A DNA stretch of 64,000 nt from Crossiella sp. SN42 (GCF_023897065.1 NZ_JAMHIV010000028.1:95809-159808); one strand, 5' to 3'. Counted from the first letter of the stretch, positions 6,802 through 15,193 are shown. A program made the numbers and translations. Notes: generated from the letters alone by a model not told the origin.

Positions 6802-8304
6802 CTAACGGCGACGTTGCAGCGGAACCCGCAGTACCGCCTCGGTGCCCTTGGTCCCCTGGCGGCGGCGCAGGCTGAGCGATCCGCGCAGTTCGGACTCCAC
6901 CAGCGTGCGCACGATCTGCAGGCCGAGCCGCTCGGTGCGCTCCAGCGAGAAGCCCTGCGGCAGGCCGCGGCCGTCGTCAGTGATCACCACGTCCAGCCAC
7001 TTCGCCGAGCGTTCGGCGTGCACCACCACCTCGCCGCGCTGGCCGGGGGTGTAGGCGTGCTCGAAGGCGTTCTGCACCAGCTCGGTCAGCACCATCACCA
7101 GCGGGGTGGCCAGTTCCGCCTGCACCACGCCGAACTTGCCCTCCCGGCGGACCACCACCCTGGTCTCCGCGGTGGCCACATCGCTCATCATCGGGATCAC
7201 CTGGTCCACCACGTCGTCCAGGGACACCCGCTCGTCCACCGACATGGACAGCGTCTCGTGCACCAGCGCGATCGAGGTGACCCGGCGGACCGACTCCTCC
7301 AGCACCTGCCGCGCCTCGGCGTTGCCGGTGCGCCGGGACTGCAACCGCAGCAGCGCGGCCACCGTCTGCAGGTTGTTCTTGACCCGGTGGTGGATCTCCC
7401 TGATCGTCGCGTCCTTGGACATCAGCGCCCGGTCCCGCCTGGTCACCTCGGTGACGTCGCGGACGAGCACCAGCGCGCCAGCCGCCTTGCCGCGCGGGCG
7501 CAGCGGCAGCGCGCGGAAGAGCACGGTCGCGCCGCGGGCCTCGGCCTCCACCCTGGTGCTGGGGTTGCCGTCCAGCGCGGTGCGCATCCGCTGGGCCACC
7601 TCGGTGGCGTCGAACGGGTCGGAGACCAGCGAGCGGGTCAGCGGCGCCAGCGCCACCCCGACCAGGTCGGCGGCGTGGCCCATCCGGTGGTAGGCCGAGA
7701 GCGCGTTCGGGCTGGCGAAGACCACCGTGCCGGCCGCGTCCAGCCTGATCAGGCCGTCGCCGACCCGGGGACTGGTGTGCGCGCCGGGCGAGGGCTCCGG
7801 CGCGGGGAAGGTGCCGTCGGCGATCATCTGGCACAGGTCGGCCGCGCTGCCCAGGTAGGCGATCTCCAGCGGGCTGGGCACCCTGGGCACGGCCAGGTTG
7901 ATGTCCCGGCTGAGCACCGCGATGACCTTGCCCTCGTAGCGCACCGGGATGGTCTCCCGGCGCACCGGCACGCCCAGGTGCCAGCGCGGGTCCTCCTCCC
8001 GGCAGATCCGCTCCTCCACCACCGCCCTGCGCAGCTGCGGGTGGTCCGGCGCGGCGACCACGGTGCTGACCATGTCCTCCGGGTGCGCGGTGGGCGCGGT
8101 CTGCGGGCGGGCCTGGGCCACGCACAGGAACCGCGCCTCGGCGACCCCGCCCGCGGTGGCCGCCTCCAGCGGGACCCACATCAGGAAGTCGGCGAAGGAC
8201 AGGTCGGACAGCAGCTGCCATTCCCCGACCACCAGCTGCAGGTGGTCGACGGCGACCCCCGGCAGGCGGGTGTGCTCGGCGAGCAGCTCACTCAGAGTGG
8301 ACAC
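6802..8304 (-). CDS. pdtaS: Sensor histidine kinase PdtaS
   Basis: 500 aa, matching M. tuberculosis PdtaS (501 aa) in length and start (MSTLSELLAEHT...DHL). Order: N-terminal GAF-like domain (about 1-150), PAS domain (about 180-290, GDGLIRLDAAGTVVFASPNALSAYHRMG), HisKA_2 segment with IREIHHRVKNNLQ (acceptor His305/306) and HATPase (ELVQNAFEHAY, DDGRGLPQGF). It is a soluble kinase that in mycobacteria phosphorylates the ANTAR antiterminator PdtaR to tune translation of some mRNAs; no PdtaR gene is in this window. It lies opposite bL37, its usual neighbour. Confidence 0.93.
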   Translation of the reverse strand: MSTLSELLAEHTRLPGVAVDHLQLVVGEWQLLSDLSFADFLMWVPLEAATAGGVAEARFLCVAQARPQTAPTAHPEDMVSTVVAAPDHPQLRRAVVEERICREEDPRWHLGVPVRRETIPVRYEGKVIAVLSRDINLAVPRVPSPLEIAYLGSAADLCQMIADGTFPAPEPSPGAHTSPRVGDGLIRLDAAGTVVFASPNALSAYHRMGHAADLVGVALAPLTRSLVSDPFDATEVAQRMRTALDGNPSTRVEAEARGATVLFRALPLRPRGKAAGALVLVRDVTEVTRRDRALMSKDATIREIHHRVKNNLQTVAALLRLQSRRTGNAEARQVLEESVRRVTSIALVHETLSMSVDERVSLDDVVDQVIPMMSDVATAETRVVVRREGKFGVVQAELATPLVMVLTELVQNAFEHAYTPGQRGEVVVHAERSAKWLDVVITDDGRGLPQGFSLERTERLGLQIVRTLVESELRGSLSLRRRQGTKGTEAVLRVPLQRRR

Positions 8305-8401
8305 GGTGGTCCATCATCCCCGAGCATCCGGCCCACTGCCGTCAGCGGCTCCCGGTCGTGACAGACTGGGGGGAAGCAAGCCCAAGACTGAGGAGAACGC
8401 G

Positions 8402-8476
8402 ATGTCCAAGCGCGCCCGCAAGAAGCGCGACCGCAAGAAGCGCGGCGCCAACCACGGCAAGCGTCCCAACGCCTGA
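8402..8476 (+). CDS. 50S ribosomal protein bL37 (24-residue)
   Basis: A 24-codon gene encoding a very basic peptide that begins MSKRARKKRDRKKRGANHG and ends KRPNA. It matches the small mycobacterial/actinobacterial large-subunit protein bL37 (KRGRKKRDRK...ANHGKRPNA) found in ribosome structures. The ATG is preceded by gaggag at 7-8 nt and the gene is followed after 15 bp by a strong terminator, so it is a complete transcription unit. It is divergent from pdtaS with under 100 bp between. It is shorter than common gene-calling cut-offs and so is often missed. Confidence 0.9.
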   Translation: MSKRARKKRDRKKRGANHGKRPNA

Positions 8477-8491
8477 CCGTGCGGCAGAGCA

Positions 8492-8525
8492 AAGCCCCCG
8501 GGACCGCGAGGTCTACCGGGGGCTT
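8492..8525. terminator. Bidirectional terminator between bL37 and rsrA
   Basis: A perfect 10-bp stem (aagcccccgg paired with ccgggggctt) with a 14-nt loop between the stops of convergent bL37 and rsrA. The outer bases (gcaaag before, ctttgc after) can extend the pairing. It probably serves both genes. Confidence 0.75.
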
Positions 8526-8557
8526 CGTGCTTTGCGGGCGCAGTGTGCGCCGCGGGC

Positions 8558-8917
8558 TCAGTCGTCCTGCTTGACCGTCTCCGGCAGCTCGATCCGCTCG
8601 GCGCGCAGCGAGACCTCCACAGTCTTGCCTTCGGGACCGCACTCCACGGTCACCTCGGCCTGCTCCAGCACGGTCCTGCGGATGGTGGCGCGCAGCCGCT
8701 GCTTGAGCGTGTCCGGGGCGGCCTCCCCGCCGCACTTGCGGGCCAGCAGGGCCTTGAGGTACTCGTCGATGCCGTACTGCTCCAGGCACGGGCTGCACTC
8801 GTTCAGGTGCTGGCGCAGCAGCTCCCGGCGGGACTTGTCGCATTCCTGGTCCAGGAACAGCCAGACCTCGGCGAGCACGTCCTTGCAGTGGGTCTCGTGG
8901 GGTTCGCCGCAACTCAT
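8558..8917 (-). CDS. rsrA: Mycothiol-system anti-sigma-R factor RsrA
   Basis: 119 aa zinc-binding anti-sigma factor. The ZAS-type ligands Cys11, His37, Cys41 and Cys44 ([10 protein letters not shown]) are at the same residue numbers as in S. coelicolor RsrA. In that system reduced Zn-RsrA holds SigR; oxidation forms a disulfide, releases zinc and frees SigR. The gene starts at ATG 8917, overlapping the sigR stop by 4 nt (ATGA), so the two are translationally coupled, which fits a 1:1 complex. The acidic C-terminal half ([12 protein letters not shown]) is typical. Confidence 0.93.
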   Translation of the reverse strand: MSCGEPHETHCKDVLAEVWLFLDQECDKSRRELLRQHLNECSPCLEQYGIDEYLKALLARKCGGEAAPDTLKQRLRATIRRTVLEQAEVTVECGPEGKTVEVSLRAERIELPETVKQDD

Positions 8918-9543
8918 GACCCGGCCACCTCCTGGGCGGCCCGGCCGCGCAGGAAGCCGCGGTCCTTGGCCACGTCGGTGAGCGACTCCTTGAGCTGGCG
9001 GCGGCCGCGGTGCAGCCGGGACATCACGGTGCCGATGGGCGTGCCCATGATCTCGGCGATCTCCTTGTACGCGAACCCCTCGACGTCGGCGAGGTAGACC
9101 GCCATCCGGAAGTCCTCCGGCAGCTGCTGGAGGGCGTTCTTGACGTCGCTGTCCGGCAGCCGGTCCAGCGCCTCCACCTCGGCCGAGCGCAGACCGGTGC
9201 TGCTGTGCCGCTCGGCCTGGGCGAGCTGCCAGTCGGCGATCTCGTCGGTCGGCGACTGCTGCGGCTGGCGCTGCTTGCGCCGGTAGCCGTTGATGTAGGT
9301 GTTGGTCAGGATGCGGTACAGCCAGGCCTTGAGGTTGGTGCCCTCGGCGAAGGAGGAGAAGGCGGAGTACGCCTTCAGGAAGGTCTCCTGCACGAGGTCC
9401 TCGGCGTCGGCCGGGTTGCGGGTCATCCGCAGCGCGGCCGCGTACAGCTGGTCGAGCAGCGGCATCGCGTCCCGCTCGAAGCGGGCGGCGCGGTCGTCCG
9501 CTGTCTCGTCCTCGGTTCTGGTCTCTGGTGCGGTGCCTGGCAC
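8914..9543 (-). CDS. sigR: RNA polymerase sigma factor SigR (ECF, oxidative/thiol stress)
   Basis: 209 aa from GTG 9543. Region 2 ([27 protein letters not shown]) and region 4 ([44 protein letters not shown]) are almost identical to S. coelicolor SigR and to mycobacterial SigH. It directs thioredoxin, mycothiol and proteostasis genes when RsrA is oxidised. GTG 9543 has gggaaggga upstream. The same frame stays open to 9774 with an ATG at 9699, which would add 52 residues; S. coelicolor makes a 55-residue-longer SigR' in the same way. A SigR-type promoter at 9721-9746 fits transcription of both forms. Confidence 0.93.
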   Translation of the reverse strand: MPGTAPETRTEDETADDRAARFERDAMPLLDQLYAAALRMTRNPADAEDLVQETFLKAYSAFSSFAEGTNLKAWLYRILTNTYINGYRRKQRQPQQSPTDEIADWQLAQAERHSSTGLRSAEVEALDRLPDSDVKNALQQLPEDFRMAVYLADVEGFAYKEIAEIMGTPIGTVMSRLHRGRRQLKESLTDVAKDRGFLRGRAAQEVAGS

Positions 9544-9720
9544 CTGGCTCCCTTCCCGCACGCCGGAGCGTGGGCTTGGGGTTGTGGTAACAACCGCCGG
9601 CAGCTCCACCACGGGAAATGTCGGCGTCGGTGCTGAGGATACGCCGCGCAGCGCGCCTCGGCCGGGCCGCGCGGCGGCAGGGCGGAGCGGGCAGGTCATC
9701 TCGGTTCCCACGATCGGCAC

Positions 9721-9746
9721 AACGCGGCGGCGGCCGTGCGCATTCC
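9721..9746 (-). promoter_or_regulatory. Predicted SigR-dependent promoter of sigR
   Basis: On the minus strand the sequence reads GGAAT-N18-GTT, a perfect match with exact spacing to the S. coelicolor SigR consensus (-35 at 9746-9742, -10 at 9723-9721). Transcription would begin near 9715, giving a leader of about 170 nt before GTG 9543 and about 15 nt before ATG 9699. This implies positive autoregulation of sigR-rsrA, as known in Streptomyces. Confidence 0.75.
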
Positions 9747-9795
9747 GCGATATCCGGCGGCGTGCGCCACACATCGCGATCTAGGCTCTCCGGTC

Positions 9796-10275
9796 ATGGC
9801 GGGACGAGGGACTCCGGCGACCGCGCTGCTGGCCAAGCAGCGGATCGCGCACACGCTGCACTCCTACGACCACGATCCGCGGCACGACTCCTACGGCCTG
9901 GAGGCGGCCGAGGCGCTCGGGCTGGCGCCGGAGCGGGTGTTCAAGACGCTGGTCGCCGAGGTGGACGGGGCGCTGGCGGTGGGGGTGGTGCCGGTCACCG
10001 CGCAGCTGGACCTCAAGGCGCTGGCCGCGGCGCTGGGCGGCAAGAAGGCCAAGATGGCCGTGGTCGCCGACGCGGAGCGGGCCACCGGTTATGTGGCGGG
10101 CGGGATCTCGCCGCTGGGGCAGAAGAAGCGGCTGCCGCTGGTGCTGGACGACTCGGCCAACGGCTTCGAGACGATCTTCTGCAGCGCCGGGCGGCGCGGG
10201 CTGGAAGTGGAGCTCTCCCCCGCCGACCTGGCCACCCTGACCAAGGCCGTGCTGGCCCCGATCGCGGCCGCCTGA
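9796..10275 (+). CDS. ybaK: Cys-tRNA(Pro)/Cys-tRNA(Cys) deacylase, YbaK/EbsC family
   Basis: 159 aa from ATG 9796 (MAGRGTPATALLAKQRIAHTLHSYDHD). The family signature is complete: ERVFKTLVAEVDG, the lysine-rich AAALGGKKAKMAVVADAERATGYVAGGISPLGQKKRLP and the C-terminal SAGRRGLEVELSPADL. YbaK hydrolyses mischarged Cys-tRNA(Pro), keeping translation accurate. The frame is open to 9736, but no ribosome site supports that start. It is divergent from sigR. Confidence 0.93.
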   Translation: MAGRGTPATALLAKQRIAHTLHSYDHDPRHDSYGLEAAEALGLAPERVFKTLVAEVDGALAVGVVPVTAQLDLKALAAALGGKKAKMAVVADAERATGYVAGGISPLGQKKRLPLVLDDSANGFETIFCSAGRRGLEVELSPADLATLTKAVLAPIAAA

Positions 10276-10311
10276 CCAGCGGGATCGGCGCGGGCTGGCT
10301 ACGCTGCGCGG

Positions 10312-11142
10312 ATGGCCAGGAAGTCGGTTCGGGACGTGCTGCGGCTGGACACGGTGGACCTCGCGGCGCTGGATCCCGCGGGCCGCCCGATCGGTCCGAA
10401 GAACAAGAAAGAGGCGGCCGAGGAGCTGGCCGACACCGGCGCGGAGCTGGCCGACCTGCAGGAGGCGCTCTACGCCGAGGACCAGCGCGCGGTGCTGCTG
10501 GTGTTGCAGGGCATGGACACCTCCGGCAAGGGCGGCACCATCCGGCACGTGGTCGGGCTGGTGAACCCGCAGGGCCTGCACATCGCCTCGTTCAAGAAGC
10601 CGACCCCGGCCGAGCGCAGGCACCACTTCCTGTGGCGGGTGCGCAAGCTGCTGCCGGAGCCGGGCCGGATCGGCGTGTTCGACCGCTCGCACTACGAGGA
10701 CGTGCTGGTGCCCAAGGTCGAGGGCCAGCTCAGCGCGGCCGGGGCGCGCACCCGCTACCGGGAGATCAACGACTTCGAGCGCGAGCTGGCCGAGTCGGGG
10801 GTGACCGTGCTGAAGTGCTTCCTGCACATCTCGCCGGATGTGCAGCGGGAACGGCTGCTGGCCAGGCTGGACGATCCGCGCAAGCACTGGAAGTACACCC
10901 CGGCCGACATCGACGGCCGGTCGAAGTGGTCCCGCTACCAGCAGGCCTACACCGCGGCGCTCAAGCACTGCTCGGCCACGCCCTGGTACGCGGTGCCCGC
11001 GGACCGGAAGTGGTACCGGAACTGGGCGGTGAGCCGCCTGCTGCTGGAGACCCTGCGAGAGCTGGACCCGAAGTTCCCGCCCCCCGCCTACGACATCGAG
11101 GCGGAGAAGGCGCGCTTGCTCAACGCGGACCCACTGGCCTAG
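10312..11142 (+). CDS. PPK2 family polyphosphate:nucleotide phosphotransferase
   Basis: 276 aa, one PPK2 domain. The Walker A loop GMDTSGKGGT and Walker B region IGVFDRSHYEDVLVPKV are intact, as are the lid-region residues (DDPRKHWKYTPADIDGRSKWSRYQQAY). Single-domain PPK2 enzymes move phosphate between polyphosphate and nucleoside mono- or diphosphates; the subclass cannot be decided by eye. It starts at ATG 10312, 37 bp after ybaK and probably co-transcribed. Its stop overlaps the convergent hydrolase gene by 4 bp. M. tuberculosis has a ppk2 in the same genomic neighbourhood (Rv3232c). Confidence 0.9.
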   Translation: MARKSVRDVLRLDTVDLAALDPAGRPIGPKNKKEAAEELADTGAELADLQEALYAEDQRAVLLVLQGMDTSGKGGTIRHVVGLVNPQGLHIASFKKPTPAERRHHFLWRVRKLLPEPGRIGVFDRSHYEDVLVPKVEGQLSAAGARTRYREINDFERELAESGVTVLKCFLHISPDVQRERLLARLDDPRKHWKYTPADIDGRSKWSRYQQAYTAALKHCSATPWYAVPADRKWYRNWAVSRLLLETLRELDPKFPPPAYDIEAEKARLLNADPLA

Positions 11143-11750
11143 TCGAGCGGGCGCAGCACCCGGGGCAGCCAGTCGCCGACCGCGCGGTAGACGCCCTCCA
11201 CGTCGGCCTTGAGGTTGTGGTCCCCGGCCAGGACGACCAGCTCCCGGTGGTGGCCGGGTTCCGGCATGCCGAACGGGTCCTTCTCGCCCTGCACGACCAG
11301 CGCGGGCACCTCCACCGCGGCCAGCTCCGGCATCCGGGACTTCTCCGGCTTGCCCGGCGGGTGCACCGGGAAGGCCAGGCACAGCACCGCCGCCGCCTGT
11401 CCCTGCGCCGCGGTCCGGCAGGCCACCCTGGCCCCGGAGGACCGGCCGCCGAAGACCATCGGCAGGCCGTCGCACCAGCTGGTGGCCAGTTCGGCGACCA
11501 CGGCCAGCCAGGCCGCGTCCAGCTGCTTGGCCGGGGCGGGCGCGCGCCGCCCGGCCACCCGGTAGGGCTGTTCGACCAGCACCACGTGCACCCCGGCCGC
11601 GGTGGCGGCCCTGGTCGCGGCGACCAGGTCGGGCGCGTCGATGCCGCCGCCCGCGCCGTGCCCGAGCAGCAGCGCGGCCCGGCCCTCGGTGGCGCAGTGC
11701 AGCTCGGCCCTGGCCGGACCGTGTGGGGTGGCCAGCTCCATCCTGGTCAT
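11139..11750 (-). CDS. Small alpha/beta hydrolase (dienelactone hydrolase/KANL3-Tex30-like)
   Basis: 203 aa. The oxyanion-side motif LLLGHGAGGGID, the nucleophile elbow FGGRSSGARVA (Ser in GxSxG), the acid in VVQGEKDPFG and the histidine in LAGDHNLK form a full catalytic triad. It is probably a cytosolic esterase or peptidase-like hydrolase with unknown substrate. I start it at ATG 11750 (MTRMEL), which overlaps the stop of the upstream SRAP gene by 4 nt (ATGA) and so implies coupling; the longer open frame to 11999 is antisense-style shadow coding. Confidence 0.85.
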   Translation of the reverse strand: MTRMELATPHGPARAELHCATEGRAALLLGHGAGGGIDAPDLVAATRAATAAGVHVVLVEQPYRVAGRRAPAPAKQLDAAWLAVVAELATSWCDGLPMVFGGRSSGARVACRTAAQGQAAAVLCLAFPVHPPGKPEKSRMPELAAVEVPALVVQGEKDPFGMPEPGHHRELVVLAGDHNLKADVEGVYRAVGDWLPRVLRPLD

Positions 11751-12562
11751 GGCAGCTCGAACAGGGCCTGGCCGTCGGCCTCGGCCTGCTTCTTCTTGGC
11801 CGGGGCCTTCCGCTTGGGCGCGGGGTCGAGCTGGACCGCGCCGGGCTCGACCCGGTCCATCAGCTCGGGGCTGTTGTTGCGGACGTTGTTGACCGCGGTG
11901 GACACCGGCCGCAGCTCCAGCGCCTCGATCAGCTCCGGGCTGGGCGGGGCGAGCAGGTCGGCGACCTCGGTGCGGTCCGGGTCCAGCCAGTCCGCCCACT
12001 TCTCCGGCGGCAGCAGCAGCGGCATCCGGTGGTGGATCCCGGCCAGCGGCCCGAACGCGTCGGTGGTCAGCACCGCGCAGGTGACCAGCGGGGCCTCATC
12101 CGGCGCGCCAGGACGGCGCCAGGTGGCCCACAGCGCGGCCATGGCCAGGCTGGAGCCGTCCGGGTTGGTCACGTAGAAGGGCTGCTTGGTGCCGCCCTCC
12201 TGCTGCCACTCGTACCAGCCGTCCGCGGGCATCAGGCAGCGGTAGTGCTTGACCGAGGTCCGGTACGCGGGCTTCTCCGCCGCCGTCTCGGACCTGGCGT
12301 TGATCATCTTCGCCGCGATGCCGGGATCCTTGGCCCACTTGGGCACCAGCCCCCAGCGCATCACCCGCAGGGTCCGCTCGGTGGTCTCCGGGTCGGGGTT
12401 GCCCTCGGCGTCCCTTGGGTGCCGCTGCACCACCGCGATCACCGGTTTGGTCGGCGCGACGTTGTAGTCAGGACCGCTGACCAGCCCACCGGTCGCGTCC
12501 ACCGCGCCGAACTCCTCCACCAGCCGAGCCGGGTCCTTCACCGCCGAGTACCGCCCGCACAT
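11747..12562 (-). CDS. SRAP domain protein (YedK/HMCES family abasic-site DNA-protein crosslinker)
   Basis: 271 aa. From ATG 12562 the protein begins MCGRYS, so Cys2 becomes the N-terminal residue after Met removal, as the chemistry requires; an upstream ATG three codons earlier is therefore rejected. Conserved motifs YNVAPTKPVIAV, WGLVPKWAKD, MINARSET, CLMPADGWYEW and AGIHHRMP are all present. YedK/HMCES proteins form a covalent thiazolidine with abasic sites in single-stranded DNA, protecting them during replication. The M. tuberculosis homologue is Rv3226c. The 5' end overlaps the 3' end of the upstream membrane-protein gene by 95 bp. Confidence 0.93.
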   Translation of the reverse strand: MCGRYSAVKDPARLVEEFGAVDATGGLVSGPDYNVAPTKPVIAVVQRHPRDAEGNPDPETTERTLRVMRWGLVPKWAKDPGIAAKMINARSETAAEKPAYRTSVKHYRCLMPADGWYEWQQEGGTKQPFYVTNPDGSSLAMAALWATWRRPGAPDEAPLVTCAVLTTDAFGPLAGIHHRMPLLLPPEKWADWLDPDRTEVADLLAPPSPELIEALELRPVSTAVNNVRNNSPELMDRVEPGAVQLDPAPKRKAPAKKKQAEADGQALFELP

Positions 12563-13634
12563 GGTGCACACGGTACGCCGCGGCCAGTGGCAGCACGATC
12601 ACCGTCAGCACACCGAGGGCGAACCGGACCGGCTGGTCCAGCGGCAGCCAGGGCAGCGGCCGCACCGCTGCCGGCAGCTCGCTGTCCTGGACCAGGCCGT
12701 GCGAGACGTGCTGTCCGGTGCCCCGGCCACGCTCGACCAGCTCGCCCCGGTGGCCGCTGAGCAGGACCACCCCGAGCGGGGCGGTGACCACGGCGCAGGC
12801 CACCAGCAGCCCGGCCAGCGCGCCGAGCACCCTGGCCCGCAGCAGCAGCACGCCCGCGGTGAGCAGGGCGAGACCGTTGAGCGCCGCGCACACCAGCACG
12901 GCGCTGGTGAACGGCTCCAGGTGCGAGAAGCGCACGACGCCGGAGGAGGACCACAGCAGCGCGATGGTGCTGCCGCTGACCGGGGTCAGCGCGAGCACGA
13001 GCAGGGCGAGGGTGAACCCGGCAGGCGGCTCCTGGTCCGCCCGGCGCAGCCGCCACCCCGCCAGCAGCGGCAGGCCCAGCCCGGCCAGCAGCAGCACGCC
13101 GTGGCCGAGCACCGTGATCGCCGGATCCGGCACCACCTCGATCCACAGCCCGCCCGCGACCGGTCCGTAGCCCTGCTCGCCGGTGGCGGCCCAGCCGGCC
13201 AGGTAGGCCGCGTAACCGCAGGTCGGCGGGGCCAGCGCGCCTAGCACGCCCAGCGCTCGCGCTCCTGGCGGCAGTTCACGGGTGCGCAGCACCATGGCCA
13301 GCACCAGGACCGCGAGCGCGGCCAACCCGAACAGGCCGATGTGGCCGGGCAGCAGGTACAGCGGCCCGGACAGTGGCTGCAGGGTCAGCGCCCGCGCGGC
13401 CAGCCGCCGTGCCTCGGCCGGATCGGCCGGTCCCTCCTCGGCGACGATGTCCGCCGGATCGCCGAGACGGTCCACCGCGGCCTGGGCCTCCGCCTCGGCG
13501 ACGCTCCCGGCCATGGCCTGCCGGAGGTGTTCGGCCAGTTCGGCACGCAGTTCGGCCCGGCGCTGCCTGCTCAGGCCGCGCGCGGCCCGGTCGAAGCCGC
13601 GCAGCCAGGCGGTGGCCAGCGGGTGCGCGCTCAT
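12468..13634 (-). CDS. HAAS-domain integral membrane protein (first of a tandem pair)
   Basis: 388 aa. The N-terminal cytosolic segment (about 1-75: RAARGLSRQRRAELRAELAEHLRQAM... AVDRLGDPADIVAEE) is a HAAS-type helical signalling domain (DUF1700-like), followed by about eight hydrophobic spans and a basic Gly/Arg tail. HAAS proteins usually sit next to PadR regulators, as here. The gene overlaps the next HAAS gene by 4 nt and runs 95 bp into the SRAP gene; the basic tail lies in that overlap. It is a paralogue of its neighbour. Function unknown, possibly membrane-stress or envelope sensing. Confidence 0.8.
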   Translation of the reverse strand: MSAHPLATAWLRGFDRAARGLSRQRRAELRAELAEHLRQAMAGSVAEAEAQAAVDRLGDPADIVAEEGPADPAEARRLAARALTLQPLSGPLYLLPGHIGLFGLAALAVLVLAMVLRTRELPPGARALGVLGALAPPTCGYAAYLAGWAATGEQGYGPVAGGLWIEVVPDPAITVLGHGVLLLAGLGLPLLAGWRLRRADQEPPAGFTLALLVLALTPVSGSTIALLWSSSGVVRFSHLEPFTSAVLVCAALNGLALLTAGVLLLRARVLGALAGLLVACAVVTAPLGVVLLSGHRGELVERGRGTGQHVSHGLVQDSELPAAVRPLPWLPLDQPVRFALGVLTVIVLPLAAAYRVHHVRAVLGGEGPGSAGGGVRRGGRDRWAGQRS

Positions 13635-14764
13635 CGGCTGGCTCCCCGGGCTACGCGCCAGGCAGCCAGCAGTGGCAGGGCGACCACGAACAGCAGGCCC
13701 AGGCCGAGCCGGGTGCTCCGGTCCGCGGGCACCCAGGCCGGGCCGGGGGCGTGGGCGCCGGCCGGGACGGTCTGGGCCATGGCCTCGTCCACCCGCGCTG
13801 AGATCGCCCGGCGTTCCTCGTAGCCCTCGGGCAGCGGATGCTGGGCGGCCACCCTGGTGATGCCGCCGACGCTGCTGGCGTGCTGGGCGAGCAGCACGAC
13901 CCCGACCGGTGCGGTGACCACGGCCAGCGCGACCAGTGCCTTCGCGGCCACCGGCAGGCCGGTCCTGGTGACCAGCAGGATCCCGGCGGCCAGCAGCAGT
14001 GCGGCGGCGATCGCGGCCAGCACGGTCAGCGGGGCCGTCAGCAGCGTGCCGACCGAGGTGCCGAGGCGGGCGCCGGAGAGCAGCAGGGCGGTGGTCAGGC
14101 CGGCCGCCGGGGTGAGCAGCAGGGTGAACGCGCCGAGGGGCACCCGGGGGTCCGGGCGGCGCAGGCGGAGGCCGGCCAGCACCGGCAGGCCGAGGCCGAG
14201 CAGCAGCAGGGCGAGCTGGCCGAGCGCGGTCAGCCAGGGGTCGGTGTGCCAGAGCACGGACAGGGCCTTGCCGGGGCCGAGCGGGACCCAGGTACCGGGA
14301 CCCTGGCCGACCTGGAAGACCTTGTCCAGGATGCCGCCGAGTCCGGCCAGGACCGGGGCGAGCGCGCCGAGTGCGCCCAGCGCGCGGGAGCCGGCGGGCG
14401 CGCCGGAGCGCAGCACCATGGTCAGCACCACGGCGCAGGCGAGGGCGATCACGGCCATGTTCGGCGGGCCAGGTGGCAGCGCGGGGGTCAGGTAGAGCAG
14501 GCCGGTCAGCGGCAACAGCAGCAGGCCGGTGGCGGCGCGGGCGCGGGCCGGGGACACCGGGGGCAGGCCCTCGGCGGCCACGATGTCGGCCGGGTCGCCC
14601 AGCCGCGCGAGCGCCTCCGCCACGTCCTCGCCCTCGGCGACAGCGGCGTCCAGGTGCTCAACCAATTCCTGGCGCAGCTCACCGCGACGGGGTTGCGGCA
14701 GGACGGCGGCGGCGCGGTCGAAGCGGGCCAGCCAGTCCTCGGCGATGTGCCCTACGGCGTTCAT
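13631..14764 (-). CDS. HAAS-domain integral membrane protein (second of a tandem pair)
   Basis: 377 aa from ATG 14764, overlapping the padR stop by 4 nt. Same architecture as the downstream paralogue: HAAS segment (DWLARFDRAAAVLPQPRRGELRQELVEHLDAAV... ALARLGDPADIVAAEG), then repeated hydrophobic spans beginning ATGLLLLPLTGLLYLTPA. A conserved pattern (GSRALGALGALAPVLAG here, GARALGVLGALAPPTCG in the other) shows recent duplication. The continuous open frame to 16345 is antisense to aroA and is not part of the gene. Probably regulated by the adjoining PadR protein. Confidence 0.82.
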   Translation of the reverse strand: MNAVGHIAEDWLARFDRAAAVLPQPRRGELRQELVEHLDAAVAEGEDVAEALARLGDPADIVAAEGLPPVSPARARAATGLLLLPLTGLLYLTPALPPGPPNMAVIALACAVVLTMVLRSGAPAGSRALGALGALAPVLAGLGGILDKVFQVGQGPGTWVPLGPGKALSVLWHTDPWLTALGQLALLLLGLGLPVLAGLRLRRPDPRVPLGAFTLLLTPAAGLTTALLLSGARLGTSVGTLLTAPLTVLAAIAAALLLAAGILLVTRTGLPVAAKALVALAVVTAPVGVVLLAQHASSVGGITRVAAQHPLPEGYEERRAISARVDEAMAQTVPAGAHAPGPAWVPADRSTRLGLGLLFVVALPLLAAWRVARGASR

Positions 14765-15099
14765 TCGTCTCCCTCGAGAACCTGGTCCACCGCGGCGCTG
14801 AAGCCGCGCCAGTGGCGGCGGAACCCCTCCAGTGCGGTCCGGCCCTGCTCGGTCAGCTCGTAGTAGCGACGCGGCGGGCCCTGGTCCGAGGGCTGCCAGC
14901 TGGTCTCCAGCAGCTCCTCCTTCCGCAGCCGGGACAGCAGCGGGTAGATCGTGCCCTCGGTGGTACCCAGGCCCTGCTTCGCGGCCAGCTCGCGGACCAG
15001 GTCGAAGCCGTAGCGCGGGCCCCTGGCCAGCAGGGCCAGCACACAGTGCTCGATCACGCCCCGGCGGAGCTGGGCGAGCAGCTGCGGATCTTGCCTCAT
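14761..15099 (-). CDS. PadR family transcriptional regulator
   Basis: 112 aa from ATG 15099 ([39 protein letters not shown]). The PadR winged helix is evident: [18 protein letters not shown] recognition region and the wing [17 protein letters not shown], with a short dimerisation helix. It heads a three-gene operon with two HAAS membrane proteins, joined by ATGA overlaps. A perfect 18-bp palindrome begins 3 bp upstream of the start, which indicates autorepression. The signal is unknown. Confidence 0.92.
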   Translation of the reverse strand: MRQDPQLLAQLRRGVIEHCVLALLARGPRYGFDLVRELAAKQGLGTTEGTIYPLLSRLRKEELLETSWQPSDQGPPRRYYELTEQGRTALEGFRRHWRGFSAAVDQVLEGDE

Positions 15100-15101
15100 G
15101 A

Positions 15102-15119
15102 CCGCAAGGTACCTTGCGG
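15102..15119. promoter_or_regulatory. Predicted PadR operator (palindrome)
   Basis: ccgcaaggt|accttgcgg is a perfect 18-bp palindrome adjoining the padR start codon; a second overlapping dyad, cttgc-ggc-gcaag (15113-15125), extends it. The dyad has the general form of PadR-family operators (ATGT/TACCT-type half sites). Binding here would block expression of padR and the two membrane proteins. Confidence 0.7.
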
Positions 15120-15193
15120 CGCAAGATAGTGGCAAAGCGGATCGGGTCGAGGCTGTTCAGAGCAGGTCCAGCGGTATGGGGGACGATGTGCGG

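Noticed and set aside
9544..9774. Treating the full 286-codon frame from 9774 as SigR
   Set aside because: The predicted SigR promoter lies within it, so at least the part upstream of about 9715 cannot be translated from that transcript; GTG 9543 has the ribosome site.
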